Positions 1-5,688 of a stretch of DNA of 5,688 nt are shown in pieces. Origin of the DNA: Cytophagales bacterium (GTDB taxonomy: Bacteria > Bacteroidota > Bacteroidia > Cytophagales > Cyclobacteriaceae); NCBI GenBank assembly GCA_020063545.1, contig JAGUUF010000089.1, positions 1 through 5,688 of the forward strand, read 5' to 3'. Below the pieces are notes generated by a model. It worked only from the letters and a program-made list of their open reading frames with translations. It was not told where the DNA came from and searched no databases. The position numbers and the translations under genes were made by a program. Every line of letters starts with the position of its first letter. The stretch's first letter is position 1.

Positions 1-126
1 GCCGGAGGCTTTATCGGGTTTATTACAGGCACCGCATCAAAAACATTTTATGTACTGGGCCGCACGGACCAATACCATGATGTTTTGCCCCGGCTAACAA
101 GGTATAAACCAACTGCACCAGAATGA
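1..126 (+). CDS. C-terminal end of an unrecognised protein (partial)
   Basis: Frame 1 is open from the first base of the window to a TGA at 124-126, giving the last 41 residues of a protein that starts outside the window. The first part is rich in glycine and hydrophobic residues (GGFIGFITGT) and could be the end of a membrane segment. A polar tail with several charged residues and two prolines follows. I do not recognise the family. The best evidence that it is a real gene is its junction with the next one: its stop overlaps the start of the oxidoreductase gene in an ATGA at 123-126, the usual form of translational coupling in an operon. It may therefore be co-transcribed with that gene and act in the same process, but this is inference. 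Confidence 0.6.
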   Translation, partial: AGGFIGFITGTASKTFYVLGRTDQYHDVLPRLTRYKPTAPE

Positions 127-1175
127 AATCAGAAACTATTATCATTTATGGATCATACGGCTACACCGGCAACCTGATTGTTCAGGAATGCCTCAGGCTA
201 GGCCTGAAGGTAATTTTGTCGGGCAGGGATGCGGATCAATTATCCCGTCAAAGCCTTGAAACAGGCTACCCGTTTGAAGCGGTTGCATTATCCGATTCCG
301 GGGCGTTAACGACATTGCTCCAAAAGGGAGCGGTGGTTATTCACTGTGCCGGTCCGTTTCAGTTTACCGCTGCACAAATGGTTGAAGCGTGCCTGGACAC
401 AAAAACACATTACACCGACATCACCGGTGAATACCAGGTTTTCGAAAACGTTTTTGCATATGATGATCGGGCAAAAGCAAAAGGCATTATGCTGATGCCG
501 GGTACCGGCTTTGACGTTGTACCATCCGATTGCCTGGCGGTGCACCTCAAAGAGAAACTTCCGGCAGCCACACACCTGCAACTGGCTTTCGCTTCGGCAG
601 GCGGCTTCTCGAGGGGCACCTCCAACACGATGATCGAAGGCCTTGGATATGGCAGCACCGTTCGCAGCAACGGCAAACTTGTTCAGATTAAAACTGCTGA
701 GAAAATTTTGGAGATTGACTTCGGACCGTTTCGCTGCAAAGCCGTCTGCATTCCGTGGGGCGATATTGCCACGGCATTTCGCAGCACGGGTATTCCAAAC
801 ATTGAAATATATGCAGCGGTAAGCAAAAAGACTATACGGTTGTTGAAAGCCAGTAATTTATTCAATCCCCTGCTGCGAAGGCCATGGGTAAAAAGTTTTT
901 TGCGCGGGCGCATCAGCAGGCAGGCCCCGGGGCCATCGGCTGAGAAACTGGTTACGGCCCGCAGTTACCTTTGGGGCCGGGCGGTTGATGGTTCCGGCAA
1001 TGATGTGCAAGCCCGCCTTGAAACACCCAACGGCTATGCACTTACAGCCAAAACCAGCGTGTTGATAGCACAAAAAATTCTTAACCAGAATTTTAAACCC
1101 GGCTACCAAACACCGGCCCTGGCTTATGGGGCAAATTTGATATTGGAGGTACCTGGAACTTCCCGGACCGGGTAA
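123..1175 (+). CDS. Saccharopine dehydrogenase-like NAD(P)-binding oxidoreductase
   Basis: This 350-residue protein belongs to the saccharopine dehydrogenase NADP-binding superfamily, in the branch that includes mycobacterial trans-acting enoyl reductases and animal SCCPDH. The N-terminal Rossmann fold has the dinucleotide motif GSYGYTG (G10, G13, G16) after a short beta strand. Arg35 in LSGRD follows the second strand, where the family can contact the NADP phosphate. Other family signatures are HCAGPF (74-79), YTDITGE (97-103) and MPGTGFDVVPSD (125-136). There is no signal peptide, so it should be cytoplasmic, possibly membrane-associated as some relatives are. The ATG at 123 is preferred because the Rossmann strand begins right after it and it overlaps the upstream stop. 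No Shine-Dalgarno sequence is seen, so translation probably depends on coupling. The substrate is unknown. The family name does not mean lysine metabolism here; reduction of a lipid or polyketide-type substrate is one possibility by analogy. Confidence 0.88.
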   Translation: MKSETIIIYGSYGYTGNLIVQECLRLGLKVILSGRDADQLSRQSLETGYPFEAVALSDSGALTTLLQKGAVVIHCAGPFQFTAAQMVEACLDTKTHYTDITGEYQVFENVFAYDDRAKAKGIMLMPGTGFDVVPSDCLAVHLKEKLPAATHLQLAFASAGGFSRGTSNTMIEGLGYGSTVRSNGKLVQIKTAEKILEIDFGPFRCKAVCIPWGDIATAFRSTGIPNIEIYAAVSKKTIRLLKASNLFNPLLRRPWVKSFLRGRISRQAPGPSAEKLVTARSYLWGRAVDGSGNDVQARLETPNGYALTAKTSVLIAQKILNQNFKPGYQTPALAYGANLILEVPGTSRTG

Positions 1176-1182
1176 GCGTAAT

Positions 1183-1214
1183 TTGACGGGTCTTATCTTT
1201 TTTATTTACTTTAG
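1183..1214 (+). promoter_or_regulatory. Candidate Bacteroidota-type promoter for the TapB-like gene
   Basis: A -33-like TTG (TTTG at 1182-1185) is followed after 21 bases by TACTTTAG (1207-1214), which matches the Bacteroidota -7 consensus TAnnTTTG at all but one fixed position. The spacing lies in the range known for the Bacteroidota primary sigma factor. Transcription would start around 1220, leaving a leader of roughly 20 bases before the ATG at 1241. It lies in the only sizeable intergenic gap on the + strand. This is a pattern match only; the gap is AT-rich and such matches can arise by chance. Confidence 0.45.
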
Positions 1215-1240
1215 GATAATACAAATTCACGTATGGCAAT

Positions 1241-1933
1241 ATGAAACGCTTTTATCTGATCCCGGTATTGTTCTTTATCACGGCTTACACGTTTGCGCAG
1301 TGTAACGACTATTATGTATTGGCCGATGGAACCTCCTGGACCTACGAAAATTACAATGGCAAAGGAAAATCCGTTGGCAAGAATGAACAGAAGGTAACGG
1401 CTTACCAGGCTGTGGCTGGCGGATATAAGGCCACCATACACACGGTTATGTATAATGAAAAGGGTAAGAAACTTACCGAAGCCGATCTGGACGTGAAATG
1501 CGAGGGAGGTGTCTTTATTATGGATATGCGCAGGTTCCTTCCGCAGGAGCAACAAAAAGCGTTTGACTCGTATGAACTGAAGTTTGAAACAGAAGACCTG
1601 GAACTGCCTTCAAAACTTTCCACCGGGCAGCCTTTAAAAAACGGCTCTGTTACCATGACCGCGGTGGGAAGTCCGATACCGATGAAGGTAACGGTAAACA
1701 TTACCGACAGGAAGGTGGAAGGAAAGGAGACGATAACCACACCAGCCGGAACATTTGAATGCTGGAAGATTTCGAGCAAATCGAGCACACAAATGCAGAT
1801 GGGTGTTAACATGAACATGAATTTTTCTACGACTGAGTGGGTTGCCGAAAAAGCCGGCATGATCAAGTCTGAGTCGTATGATAAGAACGGCAGCCTCGCC
1901 TCGTATACCCTGCTGGTAAGCCGGCAAAATTAA
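1241..1933 (+). CDS. Secreted TapB/DUF3108-like protein
   Basis: This 230-residue protein starts with a clear signal peptide (MKRF, a hydrophobic core, then AYTFA-Q), typical of Bacteroidota secretion with likely cleavage before Gln20. Cys21 follows, but FAQC is a poor lipobox, so I do not call it a lipoprotein. The mature part looks all-beta: an early ADGTSWTYENY stretch, then TTPAGTFECWKI (166-177), then TTEWVAEKAGMIKSESYDKNG (197-217). That order is typical of the TapB/DUF3108-like proteins common in Bacteroidota, which are thought to fold as a lipocalin-like or LolA-like barrel in the periplasm or on the cell surface. The molecular function is not known. Residues 185-193 hold four methionines (MQM...MNM), and there are three cysteines (21, 87, 174). 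It has its own promoter candidate and is probably a single-gene unit. It stops at the TTAA shared with the convergent gene. Confidence 0.75.
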   Translation: MKRFYLIPVLFFITAYTFAQCNDYYVLADGTSWTYENYNGKGKSVGKNEQKVTAYQAVAGGYKATIHTVMYNEKGKKLTEADLDVKCEGGVFIMDMRRFLPQEQQKAFDSYELKFETEDLELPSKLSTGQPLKNGSVTMTAVGSPIPMKVTVNITDRKVEGKETITTPAGTFECWKISSKSSTQMQMGVNMNMNFSTTEWVAEKAGMIKSESYDKNGSLASYTLLVSRQN

Positions 1934-2235
1934 ATGTGGTAAACCCACTCTTTGTACTGGCCGTCCAGCGGATTGAAATCATCGCGTTTAAAAAATCGTT
2001 GCCCGGTAACTTCCGCTTCTGCAATCTCATCCAGTTGCAGGTTGCGGTATCCGGCTGTTGCACCGGCTTTGGTAAAACCTCGTTCCTGCCAGCACACCAG
2101 CACCACCTGGTTGCGGCTGGTACGGCAGATGCCATAGGGGTGTACTATCCGCGGCAACGGCTCGTGAAGCAGTTGGATGCGGCAGGCGCGTTTATCTTCA
2201 GAAGCCCGCCACAACAGTTCGGTTATTTCATCCAT
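1930..2235 (-). CDS. Small WYL-like domain protein, third gene of the selenium unit
   Basis: This 101-residue protein has no signal peptide or membrane segment. After a short N-terminal helix (MDEITELLWRASEDK) it follows the pattern of a WYL-type ligand-sensing fold: RIVHPYGI (29-36), a strand VVLVCWQ (44-50), a linker, then YRNLQLDEI (63-71) and VTGQRFFKRDDFNP (76-89). Short free-standing proteins with this pattern occur in Bacteroidota. It has no helix-turn-helix, unlike classical WYL transcription factors. Its ATG overlaps the selD stop by 8 bases (ATGGATGA, 2228-2235), implying translational coupling to selD. Its TAA shares TTAA (1930-1933) with the convergent gene. The opposite strand also carries a 103-codon reading frame, but that has no recognisable motifs or gene context. 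The role is unknown: it may bind a ligand or nucleic acid linked to selenium use, or be an unrelated passenger. The domain assignment is by eye and moderately sure; that the gene is real is more certain. Confidence 0.7.
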   Translation of the reverse strand: MDEITELLWRASEDKRACRIQLLHEPLPRIVHPYGICRTSRNQVVLVCWQERGFTKAGATAGYRNLQLDEIAEAEVTGQRFFKRDDFNPLDGQYKEWVYHI

Positions 2236-3262
2236 GCTGTATTGTAATTGAAACAGGTTGCTTTTCGTTGAGCGTACCGATCGGCTTTAGCCAGGATTCT
2301 CCCGAAAATGCCATCAGAAATTCTGCATTATGTTCCTTCTTAACACACACCAACAGTCCTCCGCTGGTTTGGGGATCACACAACGTAAGCAGCGATGCCG
2401 ATCCGATACCCGATACTTTTCCCTGGTATCCCTGCCAGTTGCGCATGGTATTGTCAGGATAAATCATTTTTGAAGTATAGGATTCCAGGTTTTTTATCAG
2501 GGGCACGGATGCATAATCCACTTCAGCCGATAACCCGCTGCCTTCGCACACTTCGAGCAGGTGGCCCAGCAGTCCGAAGCCGGTAACATCAGTCATGGCA
2601 GTTAAATACTCCAGCTCGCCAAATTTTTTACCCAGGGTATTGAGTTGGGTCATTATCTTTATTGCCTCCTCCAGGTCTTCGGCAAGGGCCAGCCCGCGCT
2701 TCTGGGCGGTGGTAATAATCCCGGTTCCTAAGGGCTTGGTAAGGTAAAGCAAATCGCCAGGCATGGCGGTACAATTCCGTTTCAGGTTTTGTTTTGGTAC
2801 AGTTCCGGTTACGGCTAAACCGAAAAGCGGTTCCGGGCTGTCAATGCTGTGCCCACCGGCCAGGGGTATTCCGGCTTGTTCGCAAATATTGCGGCTGCCG
2901 GTTAACACTTCGCGGGCAATTTCAACCGGTAATTTATCTACAGGCCAGCCCAATATGGCCAGTGCCAGCAGGGGTTTTCCGCCCATGGCATACACATCGC
3001 TTAGGGCATTGGCCGATGCAATGGCGCCAAACGAAGCCGCGTCATCAACAATAGGCATAAAAAAGTCGGTGGTGCTGATCAGGCAGGTTCCATCGGCAAG
3101 TTCATATACTGCGGCATCGTCTTTAGTTTCATTGCCTACAAGCAGGCCCGGAAAATGTGACGTAGGCGGGGTTGTTTGCAGGATTTTTTCAAGGATGGCC
3201 GGAGCTATTTTGCATCCGCAGCCGGCACCGTGCGAGAACTGGGTGAGCCTGATGGTATTCAT
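2228..3262 (-). CDS. selD: Selenophosphate synthase (selenide, water dikinase) SelD
   Basis: SelD makes selenophosphate, the donor for selenium incorporation, from selenide and ATP, releasing AMP and phosphate. The protein has 344 residues, close to the 347 of E. coli. The N-terminus carries the family signature IRLTQFSHGAGCGCK, with catalytic Cys15 and Lys18 equivalent to Cys17 and Lys20 of E. coli. Metal- and ATP-binding aspartates are in place: D49 in KDDAAVY, D66 in STTDFFMP, D89 in NALSDVYAMGG and D225 in AMTDVTGFG, matching E. coli D51, D68, D91 and D227. The C-terminal half has GHLLEV (233-238) and CDPQTSGGLL (295-304) of the AIRS/PurM fold. The catalytic codon is TGC, so this is the cysteine form and not a selenoprotein. 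The start overlaps the mnmH stop in ATGA (3259-3262), and the stop overlaps the next gene by 8 bases. No Shine-Dalgarno is seen; coupling to mnmH translation probably sets its expression. Confidence 0.97.
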   Translation of the reverse strand: MNTIRLTQFSHGAGCGCKIAPAILEKILQTTPPTSHFPGLLVGNETKDDAAVYELADGTCLISTTDFFMPIVDDAASFGAIASANALSDVYAMGGKPLLALAILGWPVDKLPVEIAREVLTGSRNICEQAGIPLAGGHSIDSPEPLFGLAVTGTVPKQNLKRNCTAMPGDLLYLTKPLGTGIITTAQKRGLALAEDLEEAIKIMTQLNTLGKKFGELEYLTAMTDVTGFGLLGHLLEVCEGSGLSAEVDYASVPLIKNLESYTSKMIYPDNTMRNWQGYQGKVSGIGSASLLTLCDPQTSGGLLVCVKKEHNAEFLMAFSGESWLKPIGTLNEKQPVSITIQHG

Positions 3263-4287
3263 TGGGTTTGAACGTTGTACATCATGTTTTTAAGGGAGTC
3301 GATAACCGACTCGGTAAGTTTTCCATCCCAAGCCACCCGCTTAACAATCCGGTGCTGCTTGCGTTCGAGGCCGTTGCGGTAGGCTTTGTCGTAATAGGTA
3401 AGTACAATGTCAATGGTGGCATGCCAATCGCCCGCAAGCAGTTTTTCACTGGCAGTTTTGTAGTGTTGCCCGCCAAGTTTTTTTACGATGCCAGACATGG
3501 CCTGCAGGAATTCATCCGGGTTGGTTTTGCCATATTCACTAACCAGGCGTTCAACCCGGTTGATTTTTTCAACGGCAATTTCAACTACAGGGGCTGCGCT
3601 CAATCTTTTCCAAAAGGCAAGGGGCAGGAATACCTTACCAACCGCAATGGATTCATCCTCAATCCATATTCGTTGTGTTACATCGAGCGAGTTGATTACG
3701 TCAAACAGGTTGTTTTCAAATTGTTCGGTAGTAGGCTGCGGGGGCATTTGCAGTCCTCCGAATACCGAACCCTTGTGGTGCGCCAGGTCCTCCAGGTCAA
3801 TCACTTGTTCACCGGCCTTTGCCAGCGCCCGAAGGAGTTCTGTTTTACCGCTGCCGGTGTATCCACCGATTACCATGAACTGGAAAGGTTGCTGAAATGA
3901 CCGATGTACCAGTTGTCTAAAGGCTTTATATCCGCCTTTAAGCTGGCTGGTTTTAATACCGGCCATACTTACAAACCGGCAGAAGTAGTCCGAACGCATG
4001 CCTCCCCGCCAGCAGTGCACTATAATTTCTTTTCCTTCAGCTATCCGTTCGGTGTCGTTAATGATGTCAACCAGGCGGGGGCCAACCAACCTAAAGCCGG
4101 TTTTAATTGCTTCGGCCTGGCCGTTGTGTTTATAGTCGGTTCCTACTGCCGCCCGTTCTGTGTTGTTGAGAAGGGGAATATTTACCGCGCCCGGAATATG
4201 CCCGCTTTGAAATTCGCCTTCCGAGCGCACATCAATTACCGGCATCATGTTACGGAGGGTAAGAAATTCGCCTGGTGAGATGATCAT
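3259..4287 (-). CDS. mnmH: tRNA 2-selenouridine synthase MnmH (SelU/YbbB)
   Basis: MnmH converts 2-thiouridine at wobble position 34 of Lys, Glu and Gln tRNAs to 2-selenouridine by geranylation followed by selenation with selenophosphate. The protein has 342 residues (364 in E. coli). An N-terminal rhodanese domain (about 1-130) has VIDVRSEGEF, NNTERAAVGTDYKHNG and the active-site loop HCWRGGMRS with Cys92, equivalent to E. coli Cys97, then LKGGYKAFR. A P-loop domain follows, with Walker A GGYTGSGKT (141-149), DLEDLAHHKGSVFGG (164-178) and WIEDESIAVGKVFLP (208-222), all characteristic of the family. The ATG at 4287 places the VIDVR strand about 15 residues in, as in E. coli; internal Met14 and Met15 would cut into the domain. 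It lies 44 bases after the DUF5686 gene and overlaps selD by 4 bases, so enzyme and selenium donor are made together. No key residue is missing. Confidence 0.97.
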   Translation of the reverse strand: MIISPGEFLTLRNMMPVIDVRSEGEFQSGHIPGAVNIPLLNNTERAAVGTDYKHNGQAEAIKTGFRLVGPRLVDIINDTERIAEGKEIIVHCWRGGMRSDYFCRFVSMAGIKTSQLKGGYKAFRQLVHRSFQQPFQFMVIGGYTGSGKTELLRALAKAGEQVIDLEDLAHHKGSVFGGLQMPPQPTTEQFENNLFDVINSLDVTQRIWIEDESIAVGKVFLPLAFWKRLSAAPVVEIAVEKINRVERLVSEYGKTNPDEFLQAMSGIVKKLGGQHYKTASEKLLAGDWHATIDIVLTYYDKAYRNGLERKQHRIVKRVAWDGKLTESVIDSLKNMMYNVQTQ

Positions 4288-4291
4288 GCCT

Positions 4292-4323
4292 TGAAGTTAC
4301 CACGATCGGACTGACCGGCAAAA
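4292..4323 (-). promoter_or_regulatory. Weak promoter candidate upstream of mnmH
   Basis: In the 44-base gap before mnmH, the - strand reads TTTTG (4323-4319), then 19 bases, then TAACTTCA (4299-4292). The spacing suits a Bacteroidota -33/-7 promoter, but the -7 box departs from TAnnTTTG at its last two fixed positions. It would start transcription almost at the mnmH ATG, giving a very short or leaderless mRNA. The alternative is that mnmH is read through from the DUF5686 gene. The -33 part lies inside a perfect AAAAGCTTTT palindrome (4320-4329) with no GC-rich stem, so no terminator is evident. Low confidence. Confidence 0.22.
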
Positions 4324-4331
4324 GCTTTTAA

Positions 4332-5688
4332 TCAGTTGTCGGAGAACCTGACAAGCGAATTTACAGCAATACCGAGCCTGAAGCCGTACGACTGGTATTT
4401 GCCGTCACGGAAGGCAACAGCCGCTTCAAGCCTGAATATCCTGAGGATACCGTTGATGCTATAGCCGAGTTCGGTGTACTTTTTCGAAGTAGGTGTGGCC
4501 AGGTAATTCACGAAAATATTTTCGCGGATGCCGAGCATGCGTACTTCGTAAATGGAAGATACGAGAAAGCGCCTGAACTGGTAATGCATGTTGGCGATGA
4601 AGTATTTATCGGCTGTGCTGTGCAAATAATAATCAAGCAGGCGGAAGCTGCCTATCGGATCGGTAGTGGCAAGCGGTGTGCGGTTACCCATGAAGTGTTT
4701 AAAATCCATAAACGCCAGGCTGTCGGCATTCAGAAAAATTCCGCCACGCAGGGCCAGGTGCATGCGGCCGCGCACGCCAATGCCAAATTCGTGGCGTCCG
4801 CCAAGTTCAATGCGATCATAGTCTAGTTTACTTTTCAACCCTGTAAATCCTTTTTCGTAATAGAGGTTGAAGGTGGGCGAGGAGTTTTCAATTTCAGATT
4901 TTCTCCCGTTACGGATGCGGTATTTAAGCCAGGGTCTTGCTGAAAACCCGATGGAGCCGATAAACGCGTAGTGTTCGGCAAAACTTGTGTTGGGCAGTTC
5001 AAGGTTAACAGGAGCGTTAGGTGTAAAACCTTCATTTTTACTGTCGCTCAGCCAGCTAAAGTTACCATGGTTAAAAAGTTCCCTGCGTTGTGCCCACTGC
5101 CAGGAAGTTTCGGCCGAATACTTTGGCGAAAAGCGCTTACGATAGAATAGTGAAACAAAATCACGCTCATAAATTTTCATCCAGTTTTGTCCGCCTAGCA
5201 GGGTTGTGAGTCCGTTAATTACCGGTAAAATAGGCTCATCGGAATTGAATTGGCGAATATACCTTCCCCCCTCCACATCAAAGCGGTAATTCCGGTTGCG
5301 CATTTGAAAACGCAGGGTACCGCTGGCAGTTTCCCGTGAAAAGGCATAGCGGAATGTGGGTCTTATATTGATGCGGGTTCGGTTCGTATCCTGAACAATG
5401 ATGCCGTAGTTGAGCCTGTAGATGAGGTTAAAGCCCTCAACTGTGTTGAAGTTGATTTGGGGAATTTCAATTTGAAGGTTGGCGTGCTTCGAAAGTTTGT
5501 AGTAATCGCCAATAAGCAAATCCCAGGGCTGAAATCCCTTCTTGTTTTTCTTTGCCCGTTTAATGGTATCGCCTTCTTCGCGTTTTTTTTCTTCAATGGC
5601 AATGCTGTCGGTAATTTTGTAGCCTTTTACTTCTTCGATGGTAAGTGGTACAGGCCGGATAAGTGACCAATAAACTGAGTCTTTCTTA
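4332..5688 (-). CDS. DUF5686 outer-membrane beta-barrel protein (C-terminal 451 residues, partial)
   Basis: The frame stays open from the window edge (5688) to a TGA at 4332-4334, so the N-terminus is outside the window. A TTG at 5519 could be taken as a start, but the 56 codons before it are in frame and match the family: DSVYWSLIRPVPLTIEEV near the edge, then KITDSIAIEE and a Lys/Glu-rich linker. The rest is a series of alternating amphipathic strands with many aromatics, such as FNLIYRLNYGI, HEFGIGVRGRMHLALRGGIF and FRLGIAV, as expected for an outer-membrane barrel. The segments DSLAFMDFKHFMGNRTPL, LLDYYLHSTADKYFIANMHYQFRRFL and KYTELGYSINGILRIFRLEAAVAF are typical of DUF5686 proteins of Bacteroidota. 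Full-length members usually begin with a signal peptide and a carboxypeptidase-like regulatory (CarboxypepD_reg-like) domain, not visible here. The function is not established; a role in the cell envelope is likely. The link to the downstream selenium genes is probably only positional. Confidence 0.88.
   Translation of the reverse strand, partial: KKDSVYWSLIRPVPLTIEEVKGYKITDSIAIEEKKREEGDTIKRAKKNKKGFQPWDLLIGDYYKLSKHANLQIEIPQINFNTVEGFNLIYRLNYGIIVQDTNRTRINIRPTFRYAFSRETASGTLRFQMRNRNYRFDVEGGRYIRQFNSDEPILPVINGLTTLLGGQNWMKIYERDFVSLFYRKRFSPKYSAETSWQWAQRRELFNHGNFSWLSDSKNEGFTPNAPVNLELPNTSFAEHYAFIGSIGFSARPWLKYRIRNGRKSEIENSSPTFNLYYEKGFTGLKSKLDYDRIELGGRHEFGIGVRGRMHLALRGGIFLNADSLAFMDFKHFMGNRTPLATTDPIGSFRLLDYYLHSTADKYFIANMHYQFRRFLVSSIYEVRMLGIRENIFVNYLATPTSKKYTELGYSINGILRIFRLEAAVAFRDGKYQSYGFRLGIAVNSLVRFSDN

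Noticed and set aside
1162..1172. CCCGGACCGGG inverted repeat at the end of the oxidoreductase gene as a terminator
   Set aside because: The stem would be only 4 base pairs with a 3-base loop, it lies inside the coding region and no T-run follows directly. The T-rich stretch about 25 bases later is better explained as promoter DNA.
1936..2247. A 103-codon + strand reading frame opposite the small WYL-like gene
   Set aside because: It has no recognisable motifs, while the - strand frame has a WYL-like pattern, overlaps selD in the usual operon manner and ends exactly at the neighbour's stop.
3218..3220. A possible selenocysteine codon at the SelD active site
   Set aside because: The codon on the coding strand is TGC, and the reading frame has no internal TGA.
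3262..3900. A 212-codon reading frame on the + strand opposite mnmH, followed by another of 124 codons (3904-4278)
   Set aside because: Both lie wholly antisense to a gene whose every family motif is intact, and their translations show no recognisable domain. They are codon-bias shadows.
4320..4329. AAAAGCTTTT palindrome after the DUF5686 stop as a terminator or operator
   Set aside because: There is no GC-rich stem and no loop, and a 10-base AT-rich palindrome is common by chance.
5517..5519. TTG as the start codon of the DUF5686 protein
   Set aside because: The frame continues upstream without a stop to the window edge and carries conserved family sequence, so the gene is simply cut by the window.

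Overview
The window looks like ordinary chromosome of a Bacteroidota (Bacteroidetes) bacterium, probably in or near the Cytophagales. This rests on a DUF5686-type outer-membrane protein, a TapB/DUF3108-like secreted protein with a signal peptide ending in A-Q, the absence of clear Shine-Dalgarno sequences, and a -33/-7 type (TTTG / TAnnTTTG) promoter candidate. Base composition looks close to balanced. I see no mobile element, CRISPR array, tRNA or rRNA, and coding density is very high.

Layout. The left third is on the + strand: the last 41 codons of an unrecognised gene (1-126), joined by an ATGA stop/start overlap to a saccharopine-dehydrogenase-like NAD(P)-binding oxidoreductase (123-1175). 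A 65-base gap with a promoter candidate follows, then a secreted TapB/DUF3108-like protein (1241-1933). The right two thirds are on the - strand. Read 5' to 3' they are the C-terminal 451 residues of a DUF5686 outer-membrane barrel protein (5688-4332, N-terminus outside the window), a 44-base gap, tRNA 2-selenouridine synthase mnmH/selU (4287-3259), selenophosphate synthase selD (3262-2228), and a small WYL-like protein of 101 residues (2235-1930). The two strands converge at a single TTAA, where both last genes stop.

How the genes work together. SelD makes selenophosphate from ATP and selenide. MnmH uses it to turn 2-thiouridine at the tRNA wobble position into 2-selenouridine. Their genes overlap by 4 bases and the third gene overlaps selD by 8, so the three look like one translationally coupled unit. 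SelD has cysteine, not selenocysteine, at its active site, and no selA/selB/selC is present here, so the visible use of selenium is tRNA modification only.

The least explained item is the small WYL-like protein. It has no DNA-binding domain and sits as the third gene of the selenium unit. Whether it has a selenium-related role or is a chance neighbour cannot be decided from this sequence alone.
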